Position numbers and translations under genes: made by a program
In this document: in pieces, positions 41,337-49,969 of the stretch
Layout: each line of letters begins with the position of its first letter
How positions within the stretch are numbered: position 1 is the stretch's first letter
Assembly: GCA_016302065.1 (NCBI GenBank)
Contig: JAEDOI010000004.1
Span: 1 to 52,208 of the forward strand
Reading direction: 5' to 3'
Length of the DNA: 52,208 nt
DNA from: Bacilli bacterium
Lineage (GTDB): Bacteria; Bacillota_I; Bacilli_A; RFN20; CAG-826
The notes under the pieces: model-generated
Databases searched by the model: none
What the model saw: the letters and a program-made list of their open reading frames with translations, nothing else
What the model was told of the DNA's origin: nothing

Positions 41337-41516
41337 TTACGAACTAATTTTAATATTTGTTTTGTAGAGAGTTAGTGAATGGTGAAAACTAATATTCAAT
41401 ATTAAAAGTCTCACTCGTAAGTTTAATTTATTAATAAGTGTATTTATCAAAATTGATAAGTAAATTAAGGTGGTACCACGTGAAAGCGTCCTTAAGTTTG
41501 ACGCTTTTTATTTTTG
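41337..41516 (+). promoter_or_regulatory. T-box riboswitch, leucine (CUC specifier)
   Basis: The leader of leuS contains an AGAGAG motif and GGTGAAAAC in stem I, closed by GAACT (41341-41345) with AGTTT (41420-41424). A CTC at 41414-41416, followed by a purine near the base of stem I, is the probable Leu specifier. AAGGTGGTACCACG (41467-41480) is the T-box that pairs with the tRNA acceptor end. A terminator follows: AAAGCGTC (41483-41490) and GACGCTTTTT. Uncharged tRNA-Leu should stabilise the antiterminator and switch leuS on. Confidence 0.93.
41483..41516 (+). terminator. T-box-controlled terminator before leuS
   Basis: Eight-bp stem AAAGCGTC / GACGCTTT with a 9-base loop and a T-rich tail reaching 41515. 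It competes with the T-box antiterminator and lies directly before the GGAGG of leuS. Confidence 0.9.
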
Positions 41517-41528
41517 GAGGTAAATATT

Positions 41529-43928
41529 ATGTATGATCATTTAAACATTGAAAAAAAGTGGAGTAAGGTTTGGCTTGATAGAAAAGAATATCGCTGTGAT
41601 ACACATGATTTTTCTAAACCAAAATATTATGTTTTAGATATGTTTCCATATCCTAGTGGACAAGGATTACACGTTGGACATCCTGAAGGTTATACCGCAA
41701 CAGATATTGTTGCAAGAATGAAAAGAATGCAAGGATATAATGTTCTTCATCCAATCGGATGGGATTCATTTGGACTTCCAGCCGAACAATATGCAATGAA
41801 GATGAATGAACATCCAGAAGCATTTACTATGAAAAATATCGATAATTTTAGAAGACAAATCCAAATGCTTGGATTTAGCTATGATTATGATAGAGAAATT
41901 TTTACATGTAAACCTGATTATTACAAATGGACTCAATGGATATTTGTCAATATGTATAATGATAATTTAGCTTATGTTGATTATAAACCTGTTAACTGGT
42001 GTCCAGAACTTGGAACTGTTTTAGCAAACGAAGAAGTGATTGATGGAAAGAGCGAAAGAGGCGGTTATCCAGTTATTAGAAAACCAATGAAACAATGGAT
42101 GCTTAGAATTACAAGTTATGCTGATAGATTAAGTAATGATCTTGAAGGACTTGATTGGCCAAAATCAACTATTGATATGCAAAGAAACTGGATTGGTAAA
42201 TCAAAAGGAACTGAGATTATTTTTAATATTGAAAACAGTGATGATACATTTACAGTATTTACAACTCGAGCCGACACTTTATTTGGCTGTACATATTGTT
42301 GTTTAGCTCCTGAACATCCACTTGTTAAAAAACTTGTGACTAATGAGCAAAAAGATGAGGTAGAAAAATATATTGAAGAAGTTTCCCATAAATCTGATAT
42401 TGAAAGAACTGGAACTAATCAAGAAAAAACTGGTGTTTTTCTTGGTGTTTATGCAATTAATCCAATAAATAATGCTAAAGTCCCTGTTTATATTGCAGAC
42501 TATGTTTTAGCCTCTTATGGTAGTGGAGCTGTTATGGCAGTTCCAGCTCATGATACAAGAGATTATCAATTTGCTAAAAAACATAATTTACCAATTATAA
42601 AAGTAATTGAAAGTGATATTACAAATGATGCATATGTTGATGATGGAAAACACATTAATAGTGATTTTATTAATGGACTTAATATAAGTGAAGGAAAAGA
42701 AAAGATTACCGAAAAATTAATTGAACTCAAGAAGGGTAATTTTAAAGTCAATTATAAATTAAGAGACTGGTTATTCTCACGTCAAAGATATTGGGGTGAA
42801 CCAATTCCAATTATTGAATTTGAAGATGGTACAATGAAAGCTGAAGATCTTTCTTCTTTACCTTTAGTTCTTCCAACTCTTGATGAATATAAACCATCTG
42901 GAACTGGTGAATCACCATTAGTTCACGCTAAAGAATGGTTAAATGTTACAGTCGATGGAAAGAAGGGAAAAAGAGAAACAAATACAATGCCTCAATGGGC
43001 AGGAAGTTGCTGGTATTATATTAGGTATATTGATCCACATAATGATAATGTAATTGCTGATAAAAAATTACTTGATCATTGGCTTCCAGTTGACCTTTAT
43101 ATTGGTGGCCAAGAACACGCTGTTTTACATTTATTATATGCTCGTTTTTGGCATAAATATCTTTATGATAAGGGAGTAGTAAGCACAAAAGAACCATTTA
43201 AACGTTTATTCCATCAAGGAATGATATTAGGTGAAAATGGTGAAAAGATGTCGAAATCTAGAGGAAATGTTATTAATCCTGATGATATTGTTCTTAAATA
43301 TGGTGCGGATACTTTAAGACTTTATGAAATGTTTATGGGGCCACTTGAAGCAAGTCTTCCATGGTCTAATAGTGGTCTTGAAGGAAGTAGAAGATTTATT
43401 GAAAGAGTATTTAGATTGTTTGATGATGAAACATTTAAAGCTAGATATAGTAATGAAAATGATCATAAATTAGACTATATATATAATTTTACAGTTAACA
43501 AAGTAACTAAAGATTTTGAAGCATTACAATTTAATACTGCAATTTCTCAAATGATGATTTTTGTTAATGAATTATATAAAGCAGAAAAAATTTACTATCC
43601 TTATTTAGAAGGGTTTGTAAAGATGTTTGATTGTATTTGTCCTTTTGTTGGTGAAGAAATTTGGCATTTATTAGGCCATAAAGATTTAATAACATATGAA
43701 CCTTGGCCAACATGTGATGAATCAAAATTACAATTAAATACTGTAAAAATTGCTGTTCAAATCAATGGTAAACTTAGAGATACTATTGAAATTTCCAAAG
43801 ATGAGGATGAAGAAAGCGTTAAAGCAAAAGCTTTAAATAGTGAAAATGTTAAACGTAATCTTGAAGGCAAAACAATTAAAAAGATTATTGTTGTTAAAAA
43901 TAAGATTGTAAATATTGTTGCAATTTAA
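41529..43928 (+). CDS. leuS: Leucyl-tRNA synthetase
   Basis: Class I synthetase of 799 residues. The HIGH motif is HVGH at 48-51, and KMSKS is at 573-577. The editing domain includes the conserved FTTRADTLFGCTYC and AVPAHDTRDYQFA. Start at 41529 follows a strong GGAGG; a start at 41514 would lie inside the leader terminator. It is controlled by the T-box leader. The C-terminal anticodon-binding domain is complete. Confidence 0.98.
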   Translation: MYDHLNIEKKWSKVWLDRKEYRCDTHDFSKPKYYVLDMFPYPSGQGLHVGHPEGYTATDIVARMKRMQGYNVLHPIGWDSFGLPAEQYAMKMNEHPEAFTMKNIDNFRRQIQMLGFSYDYDREIFTCKPDYYKWTQWIFVNMYNDNLAYVDYKPVNWCPELGTVLANEEVIDGKSERGGYPVIRKPMKQWMLRITSYADRLSNDLEGLDWPKSTIDMQRNWIGKSKGTEIIFNIENSDDTFTVFTTRADTLFGCTYCCLAPEHPLVKKLVTNEQKDEVEKYIEEVSHKSDIERTGTNQEKTGVFLGVYAINPINNAKVPVYIADYVLASYGSGAVMAVPAHDTRDYQFAKKHNLPIIKVIESDITNDAYVDDGKHINSDFINGLNISEGKEKITEKLIELKKGNFKVNYKLRDWLFSRQRYWGEPIPIIEFEDGTMKAEDLSSLPLVLPTLDEYKPSGTGESPLVHAKEWLNVTVDGKKGKRETNTMPQWAGSCWYYIRYIDPHNDNVIADKKLLDHWLPVDLYIGGQEHAVLHLLYARFWHKYLYDKGVVSTKEPFKRLFHQGMILGENGEKMSKSRGNVINPDDIVLKYGADTLRLYEMFMGPLEASLPWSNSGLEGSRRFIERVFRLFDDETFKARYSNENDHKLDYIYNFTVNKVTKDFEALQFNTAISQMMIFVNELYKAEKIYYPYLEGFVKMFDCICPFVGEEIWHLLGHKDLITYEPWPTCDESKLQLNTVKIAVQINGKLRDTIEISKDEDEESVKAKALNSENVKRNLEGKTIKKIIVVKNKIVNIVAI

Positions 43929-43969
43929 TAATTCAATAATTAATATATTTTATAGAAATATTCGTGGTA

Positions 43970-43985
43970 CTTAACCTAAGTTAAG
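43970..43985 (+). repeat. Small hairpin before coaX
   Basis: CTTAAC and GTTAAG form a 6-bp stem with loop CTAA in the 72-base gap between leuS and coaX, just upstream of the AGGAGG site. There is no T tract, so it is not a plain terminator. It may shape the coaX leader; significance is unsure. Confidence 0.35.
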
Positions 43986-44000
43986 ACTATAGGAGGTTTT

Positions 44001-44765
44001 ATGGTTTTATGTATTGATTGTGGAAACACTCTCATTAAATGTGGTCTTTATGATGAAACACATTTAGTGAAGAAATTTTCACTTGATTCAAAAATTAAAA
44101 GATCATCTAGTGAATTTGAGATGGTCTTTTCATCGTTTTTAAAAGACTTCGACAATATTAGTGGTGCTATTATTTCTTGTGTTGTTCCTTTGCTTCTTCA
44201 ACCAATTAAAGATGCATTAAATAGTTTATTTAATATAAATCCTTTATTAATTAACAGGTCAATTAAGACAGGAATTAACATTAAAATCGATTATCCAAAT
44301 GAACTTGGCAATGATCTTTTATGTGGAGCTGTTGGAGCAATCTCTAAATATAGTTTCCCTCTTGTTGTGGCTGATTTAGGTACTGCAACTAAAATGTATG
44401 TAGTTGATAAAGATGGAAATTATATTGGTGGAATTATTACTTCTGGAATGGAAGTAAGTATGAAAGCGCTTGATCAATCAACAAGCTTACTTTTAGAAGT
44501 TCCATTAATTTCTCCCAAAAAAATAATCGGTAAAAACACTAAAGATTCTATTCAATCTGGTATAGTTTATGGTCAAGCGTATATGATTAGTGAATTTGCA
44601 AGAAGAATGGAGCAAGAGCTTGGATATAAGTTAGAACGAGTTCTTACAGGTGGATTTAGCAAGGAAATTAAAGACCAAGTAGTTTGTTTTCACTATGAAG
44701 AAAATTTAGTACTTGATGGTCTTTACAAAATATATCATTTAAATGAAAGGAAGAATTTACTATGA
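44001..44765 (+). CDS. coaX: Type III pantothenate kinase
   Basis: First step of coenzyme A synthesis, phosphorylating pantothenate. 254 residues with an ASKHA fold: LCIDCGNTLIKCGLY (phosphate 1), the pantothenate-binding NELGNDLLCGAVGA, VADLGTATKMYVVD (phosphate 2) and VLTGGFSKEI (adenosine region). AGGAGG precedes the start. It overlaps the next gene, an ECF S component, by 4 bases, a pairing that suggests uptake of its substrate. Confidence 0.95.
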   Translation: MVLCIDCGNTLIKCGLYDETHLVKKFSLDSKIKRSSSEFEMVFSSFLKDFDNISGAIISCVVPLLLQPIKDALNSLFNINPLLINRSIKTGINIKIDYPNELGNDLLCGAVGAISKYSFPLVVADLGTATKMYVVDKDGNYIGGIITSGMEVSMKALDQSTSLLLEVPLISPKKIIGKNTKDSIQSGIVYGQAYMISEFARRMEQELGYKLERVLTGGFSKEIKDQVVCFHYEENLVLDGLYKIYHLNERKNLL

Positions 44766-45502
44766 AAAAAATTAAAGAAATTAAAACTATTGCTTTTGAC
44801 GCAATGTTTCTAGCCCTTATTTTCGTTTTTGCTTATGTACCTTATTTAGGATACATTACAATTGGTCCACTTGCCTTTACCACTATGCATGTTTTTGTGC
44901 TTCTAGGAGCTATTCTTTTTGGAGCAAAAAGAGGTGCATTATATGGTTTTTTCTTTGGAGTTAGTTCGCTTCTTGTTGCTTTACAATATCCTGGAACTTT
45001 GAATTATTTTTGCTTAAACCCATTTATTTCAATTGTTCCTCGTGTATTATTTGGTTTAATTGCTGGTTTAGTTTTTGATGCTTTAAAAAAGAATTGTACT
45101 CAAAAGACATTTGATATTGTAAGTATTCCTCTTTGTGGAGTATTTACTCTTTTACATACTGTCTTATATTTTACTTTCTTCTATGTTTTTGGTGTTAGAG
45201 ATGTTTTTGGAATTACTAGTTTGCTTGGTGTAGCCGACTTAATTGAATCAATGAATTCTACTTATGGTTCATTACTTGGATTTATTGGTTCATATATGTC
45301 AATTGGCTGCGTATGTGAAATTGCAGTTGCAATTGTTTTAATCGGAGCAATTTATCTTCCAGTAAGTAAATTCTTAGGTTTAGGAAGAGTTAAGACTATT
45401 GAAGAAAGAGAAGTAAAAAAGGGAAATATTGCTTTCAATACAACACTTGTTATCACACTTTTTGCCTTACTTTGTGTTATAATTTTAAGCATGGCATTAT
45501 AG
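44762..45502 (+). CDS. panT: ECF transporter S component, probably pantothenate-specific (PanT-like)
   Basis: A 246-residue membrane protein with about seven hydrophobic segments. The N terminus (MFLALIFVFAYVPYLGYI) and TIGPLAFTTMHVFVLLGAIL followed by GAKRGALYGFFFG are typical of S components that bind vitamins. ATGA overlap with coaX argues for pantothenate as ligand, making the pair an uptake-and-trap unit for coenzyme A synthesis; this specificity is inferred. The ECF ATPases and EcfT must be elsewhere in the genome. Confidence 0.8.
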   Translation: MKKIKEIKTIAFDAMFLALIFVFAYVPYLGYITIGPLAFTTMHVFVLLGAILFGAKRGALYGFFFGVSSLLVALQYPGTLNYFCLNPFISIVPRVLFGLIAGLVFDALKKNCTQKTFDIVSIPLCGVFTLLHTVLYFTFFYVFGVRDVFGITSLLGVADLIESMNSTYGSLLGFIGSYMSIGCVCEIAVAIVLIGAIYLPVSKFLGLGRVKTIEEREVKKGNIAFNTTLVITLFALLCVIILSMAL

Positions 45503-45519
45503 TGAGGTAATAGGTATTT

Positions 45520-46875
45520 ATGGATTTAGATTTTAAAAAAATAGTTGAACCATATTTTGATGAAGCTTTAACTACCCTTGTAAAAAACGTTCAAATTAAT
45601 AGTGTTTACGATCCTTTAACTGTTTCTACTTCTTCTCCTTATGGATTAGGAGTTAAGAAATGTTTTGATTTTTTAAAGGAAATAGCTTTAAAAGATGGTT
45701 TTGAAGTTGATACATGTGATGGAAGATGCTTAGAAATAAGCTATGGAAAAGGTGATAATTTAATTTATGTTTTTGCTCACCAAGATGTTGTACCAGTAAA
45801 TGGAGTTTGGGATGATAATCCTTTTTCTGGAGCAATAAAAGATGATAGAGTTTATGGAAGAGGGACAAGTGATGATAAAGGTCCTGGAATTAGCGCTTAT
45901 TTTGCTTTAAAAGCTCTAAAAGACAATAATTTAATTGACGATTATAGAGTGAGACTTGTCTTTGGAGGAGATGAGGAAAGAGGTTCTAGTTGCTTAGAAT
46001 ACTATTTCCATAATTTAAAGAAAGAAGATCCAACTTATGGTTTTACTCCTGATGGTGATTTTCCTTTAATATATGGTGAAAAAGGAATTTGCAATTACGA
46101 ATACAAATCTAAATATGATTTTAAAGATATTATTGAGATTGATGCTGGTACTGTTTCAAATGCTGTAATTGATAAAGCTAAAGTAATTGTTAAAAATCCA
46201 GAAGTTTTGGATAAATATTTAAGTGACCATCCAACAATTAAGTTTGAAAAAGAAGCAGAAAATACATATGTTTTTATTGGTAAACCAGCCCATGGATCTC
46301 TTCCTGAAGAAGGAATAAACTCTGGAATTATTATGCTTCATTGCTTAGGAGAAGCATATAACGAACCAATATTAACTTTATTAAGTAATGAATATTTAGA
46401 TCCATTTGGAAAAAATATGTATGTATTTAATGAAACAAAAGATATGGGAAAAACTACATTTAATGTTGGAATTATTAAATATAAAGATGAAGAATTCTCG
46501 ATGATTGTTAATTTTAGATATCCAAGTGGAGTAGATGTAAATAATACAATTGCAAAAATCCAAGATTGTTCACCATTTAAAGTTATTACTCATTCTAATG
46601 CAGACCCATTATATTTTAATCCTGAGACAACTCCATTTATTAAAAAATTAATGGAAGTTTATCAAGAAGAAACTGGAAGTGAAGAAAAACCTATGGCAAT
46701 TGGAGGTGGAACTTATGCTAAAGAAGCAAAAAATACTGTCGCATTTGGTTCCCATTTCCTTGGTAAAGAAGATAATATTCATGCAAGTAATGAACATATT
46801 GACTTAGAAGATTTTTATACATCAATGCCAATTTATGCTCATGCAATTTATGCTTTAGGAAAACTTAAAAAATGA
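45520..46875 (+). CDS. pepV: M20 family dipeptidase (PepV-like)
   Basis: A dizinc metallopeptidase of 451 residues that cleaves dipeptides in the cytoplasm. Zinc ligands and catalytic residues are visible: His87 and Asp89 in FAHQDVVPV, Asp118-Asp119 in GRGTSDDKGP, Glu152-Glu153 in GGDEERGSS, and PDGDFPLIYGEKG. The lid domain lies between about 190 and 330. It begins 17 bases after the panT-like gene with GTGAGG as ribosome site and overlaps trmB by 4 bases (ATGA). Confidence 0.93.
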   Translation: MDLDFKKIVEPYFDEALTTLVKNVQINSVYDPLTVSTSSPYGLGVKKCFDFLKEIALKDGFEVDTCDGRCLEISYGKGDNLIYVFAHQDVVPVNGVWDDNPFSGAIKDDRVYGRGTSDDKGPGISAYFALKALKDNNLIDDYRVRLVFGGDEERGSSCLEYYFHNLKKEDPTYGFTPDGDFPLIYGEKGICNYEYKSKYDFKDIIEIDAGTVSNAVIDKAKVIVKNPEVLDKYLSDHPTIKFEKEAENTYVFIGKPAHGSLPEEGINSGIIMLHCLGEAYNEPILTLLSNEYLDPFGKNMYVFNETKDMGKTTFNVGIIKYKDEEFSMIVNFRYPSGVDVNNTIAKIQDCSPFKVITHSNADPLYFNPETTPFIKKLMEVYQEETGSEEKPMAIGGGTYAKEAKNTVAFGSHFLGKEDNIHASNEHIDLEDFYTSMPIYAHAIYALGKLKK

Positions 46876-47543
46876 GAACAAAATTTAAAAAGTGGGCTGT
46901 TGACTATTTAGATGAGTCCTTCACTAATCAAATTAAATTAGATAATTTTAATAAAGAAGAGTTTTTAAAATTTGTAGGTAAATCCCCATTATTTTTGGAA
47001 ATTGGTCCTGGAAAGGGTCAGTTTATTACTTCTCTTGCTAGTAAGTATTTAGATTGCAAATTTATTGTTTGTGAACTAAATGCAACAATAAGTGGTATAT
47101 GCTTAAAAAAGATTGATGATTCTCAGTTAACTAACGTCAAATTAGTTGCCCATAATTTTTTTGAATTAGGAAAAATATTTTTAGAAAATAATATCTTTTT
47201 TGATGGAATTATTTTAAATTTTAGTGACCCTTGGCCAAAGAAAAGACATGAAAGAAGAAGACTTACTAGTGATATATTTTTACTTGAGTATGCTTCATTA
47301 TTAAAAAAAGATGGACAAATATATTTTAAAAGTGACAATGATGACTTTAGCTTGTATTCTTTAGAGCAGTTTAAAAAATTTAAATTTGATGTAATAAAGG
47401 AATGTTTTGATTATAATGTATTAGATGATTTTGATGCTTTGACTGAATTTGAAACCAAATTTAAAAATAATGGTGTTAAAATTAAAAGATTTATATTTAA
47501 AAACAACCCTAATGTTATTAAAAAGAGTGAGGAATTAATATGA
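46872..47543 (+). CDS. trmB: tRNA (guanine-N7-)-methyltransferase
   Basis: Makes m7G46 in tRNA. 223 residues with a Rossmann SAM-binding motif LEIGPGKGQFI near residue 42 and the family signature NFSDPWPKKRHERRRLT, followed by YFKSDNDDFSLYSLEQF. The C-terminal part TEFETKFKNNGVKIKRF is also conserved. It overlaps both pepV and ytpR by 4 bases, so the three are probably co-translated. Confidence 0.95.
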   Translation: MRTKFKKWAVDYLDESFTNQIKLDNFNKEEFLKFVGKSPLFLEIGPGKGQFITSLASKYLDCKFIVCELNATISGICLKKIDDSQLTNVKLVAHNFFELGKIFLENNIFFDGIILNFSDPWPKKRHERRRLTSDIFLLEYASLLKKDGQIYFKSDNDDFSLYSLEQFKKFKFDVIKECFDYNVLDDFDALTEFETKFKNNGVKIKRFIFKNNPNVIKKSEELI

Positions 47544-48154
47544 AATTTGGAATGTACTACAATAAAGAAACAATTGGTGATGTCTTACTTGTAATTTATA
47601 AAAGTGATGTTATTCCTGCACATATTGAACAAAGAAACGATATAGTTGCTCTTTTTGATAAAGATAATGAAATTGTTGGTTATAATTTTTTAAATATTTC
47701 AAATTCAATGAAAATTAAAGCACATGGTCAAATTCCAATTTGCTCACATCAAGTAATTGATATATTAAATTGTATGCTAAAAAACGCTAGTTTTCCTTTA
47801 TTAGATTATTTAGATGAATCCGGATTTAAAGTTGGTCAAATAGTTGAAATGGAAGAACATCCAGATAGTGATCATCTTCATATTTTAAAGGTTGATATTA
47901 AAAAAGATAGACTTTTAAATATTGTTTGTGGCTCTTTTAATGCTAAAGTTGGCTTAAAAGTTGTTGTGGCTACTGAAAATTGTTTTATGCCAAGTGGTAA
48001 ACAAATTATACCAGGAGAAGTAATGGGTGTTTTTTCTGAAGGAATGCTTTGTTCTGGTAGAGAATTAAATATTGATGGATACGAAAATAAAAAAGGTTTA
48101 TATATTTTAGACGACTCTTATAATGTTGGTGATGATTTTTATACCCTTTATTAA
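47540..48154 (+). CDS. ytpR: YtpR-family tRNA-binding domain protein
   Basis: 204 residues. An N-terminal DUF4479-like domain (about 1-85) is followed by a tRNA-binding OB fold (about 92-200) like that of the PheRS beta subunit: VGQIVEMEEHPDSDHLHILKV, NIVCGSFNAKVG and IPGEVMGVFSEGMLCSGREL. The role is unknown; Bacillus YtpR is similar. It is the last gene of the leuS-ytpR run. An AT-rich stretch with imperfect repeats (AATGAAAA and TTTTCATT around 48160-48188) follows and may be a weak terminator. Confidence 0.92.
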   Translation: MKFGMYYNKETIGDVLLVIYKSDVIPAHIEQRNDIVALFDKDNEIVGYNFLNISNSMKIKAHGQIPICSHQVIDILNCMLKNASFPLLDYLDESGFKVGQIVEMEEHPDSDHLHILKVDIKKDRLLNIVCGSFNAKVGLKVVVATENCFMPSGKQIIPGEVMGVFSEGMLCSGRELNIDGYENKKGLYILDDSYNVGDDFYTLY

Positions 48155-48207
48155 ATTAATGAAAATTTAATGAAAATTTTTTCATTTCTTATACAAAAAT
48201 ATTTTTT

Positions 48208-48226
48208 ATATGTTAATATAACATAT
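48208..48226. promoter_or_regulatory. Inverted repeat operator before the ccpA-like gene
   Basis: ATATGTTA and TAACATAT are perfect 8-bp arms around a 3-base centre, overlapping a possible -10 (TATAAC, 48217-48222) and ending just before the GTGAGG ribosome site. TG...CA flanks recall a cre site but without the central CG. Autoregulation is likely but not proven. Confidence 0.5.
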
Positions 48227-48240
48227 AGTGAGGTTTCTTT

Positions 48241-49239
48241 ATGGGATATGATAAAAGTAGAGTTACTATTTATGAAGTAGCTAAAGTTAGTGGTGTTAGT
48301 CTAGCTACCGTTTCTCGTGTAATAAATGATAGCGACACTGTAAAAGAAGAGACAAAAAGGAGAGTTTTAGCTGTAATTAGAAAATTAGGCTATAAGCCAA
48401 GCGGTTTGGCACAAGCTTTAGCGACAAATAAAACAACAAATATTGGGCTTATTGTTCCAAGTGCAAATTATGTTTATATTTCAAATCTTTTAAATGGTGT
48501 TAGTGAAGTTTGTAAAGCTAAAGGTTTTACTTTAAGTCTTTTTACTACTTCTCATTCTAGGGAAGATGCTACAGCTTGCATTGAAAAAGCGATTAAAGAG
48601 CATGTAGATGGTGTTATTGTTTTTGATGATGAATTAAATGATGAAGATTATAAAGTATTTAACACTTATGATGTTCCTGTTTTAGTTATAAACAATAATG
48701 TTAGCGACACTAAAATTGCTTGTATTCCTTTTGGATATGAGCATTTAATTAAAAGAATTATTTTAGATTATTTTACAAAAGGTGATAAACAAATGACATT
48801 CCTTCATGTCCATAATGGAGGTAGATTGCTTCGTAGAGTTGAAAATGCTTTCATTAAAACTCATGAGGAAAATGATAAATTATTTGACATTATGAATTGT
48901 GATGATTCATATCAAAGAACATATCGTGACTTTATGGAAAGATTTAAGAAGAAAAAGAAAGAATATGTTATTGCTTATCGAGATTCAATTGCTGCAGCTG
49001 TATTAAATGCTGCAACAGATAGTGGGCTTACAGTTCCAGGTGATATCGAAGTTCTTTCTATTATTGGAACTAAATATTCTTCGATTCTTCGTCCTCAAAT
49101 TTCAAGTATGAATGTTAATTTTTATGAAGTAGGGAAAAGAGCAGTTGATATGTTGGTCGATTTAATTAATGGTGATTTAAACGATAAAACATATAAATTT
49201 GAATCAAAATATGTAAAAAGAGAATCTACTAAGTTTTAG
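48241..49239 (+). CDS. ccpA: LacI-family transcription regulator, CcpA-like
   Basis: 332 residues. The helix-turn-helix at 9-55 (VTIYEVAKVSGVSLATVSRVIN) and hinge helix (GLAQALATNKTTNIGLIVP) are very close to CcpA, the carbon catabolite control protein that works with HPr-Ser-P. The effector domain (60-325) is periplasmic-binding-protein-like but more diverged, so it could be another LacI-family sugar regulator. Binding sites elsewhere would be cre-like. It has its own promoter with an inverted repeat, and apt follows after 11 bases. Confidence 0.78.
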   Translation: MGYDKSRVTIYEVAKVSGVSLATVSRVINDSDTVKEETKRRVLAVIRKLGYKPSGLAQALATNKTTNIGLIVPSANYVYISNLLNGVSEVCKAKGFTLSLFTTSHSREDATACIEKAIKEHVDGVIVFDDELNDEDYKVFNTYDVPVLVINNNVSDTKIACIPFGYEHLIKRIILDYFTKGDKQMTFLHVHNGGRLLRRVENAFIKTHEENDKLFDIMNCDDSYQRTYRDFMERFKKKKKEYVIAYRDSIAAAVLNAATDSGLTVPGDIEVLSIIGTKYSSILRPQISSMNVNFYEVGKRAVDMLVDLINGDLNDKTYKFESKYVKRESTKF

Positions 49240-49250
49240 GAGGGAAATAT

Positions 49251-49961
49251 ATGGATTTTTATAATAAATTTATTAGATCAGTTTTAGATTTTCCAATTAA
49301 AGGAATTAATTTTAGAGATATAACTCCTTTACTTGCTGATGGAGATGCTTTCCATCAAGTTATCATGGATTTAAATAAAGAATTACCAAGTTATGATAAA
49401 TATGATAAGTTTATTGCAGCTGAAAGTAGAGGTTTTATATTTGCTTCTCCTCTTGCTAGTATGAATAACAAAGGATTAGTTCTTGCAAGAAAGGCTAATA
49501 AACTTCCACTTGTTGGCTATCGTGCTACATATAAACTTGAGTATGGTGAAGCTACAATTGAAATTCCTAAAGATGCAATCAAACCTGGAGATAGAGTAAT
49601 TATTATGGATGATTTAATTGCGACTGGAGGAAGTGCTAAAGCGATGGTTGATTTAGTAAAAGCAGCTGGAGGAATTCCAGTTATGGGATTATTCTTAATT
49701 GAATTAAGAAGTCTTCAAGGATATAAACAATTAGGAATTCCAGTTGTTAGTATAGTTTCTTATGGACTTCATGAAGGAGATTATCTTCAACTTCAATTTA
49801 CTAAACAACCAATTGGAAAATTTATTAAAAAGATAAACGAAACTGATATTGAAGTTGAATACGAAGATAAAACAACAGAAATTATAAATAAAAATAGAAT
49901 TGTTAATATAATTCAATATGAAAAGAATGGAAGAATAACATATATACGTTATAGAGATTAG
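49251..49961 (+). CDS. apt: Adenine phosphoribosyltransferase with C-terminal extension
   Basis: Salvages adenine to AMP with PRPP. The core shows the family start VLDFPIKGINFRDITPLL, AAESRGFIFASPLA, the KANKLPLVGY hood and the PRPP loop VIIMDDLIATGGSAKAM (116-132). Normal Apt is about 170-175 residues, but this one has 236. After about residue 180 an additional 55-60 residue, lysine-rich, beta-predicted tail is present with no match I recognise. It is preceded by AGGAGG and sits between the CcpA-like regulator and tyrS. Confidence 0.93.
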   Translation: MDFYNKFIRSVLDFPIKGINFRDITPLLADGDAFHQVIMDLNKELPSYDKYDKFIAAESRGFIFASPLASMNNKGLVLARKANKLPLVGYRATYKLEYGEATIEIPKDAIKPGDRVIIMDDLIATGGSAKAMVDLVKAAGGIPVMGLFLIELRSLQGYKQLGIPVVSIVSYGLHEGDYLQLQFTKQPIGKFIKKINETDIEVEYEDKTTEIINKNRIVNIIQYEKNGRITYIRYRD

Positions 49962-49969
49962 GAGCAGTT

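Noticed and set aside
41514..41528. Earlier start of leuS
   Set aside because: It lies within the T-box terminator tail; the ATG at 41529 follows GGAGG and matches the family.
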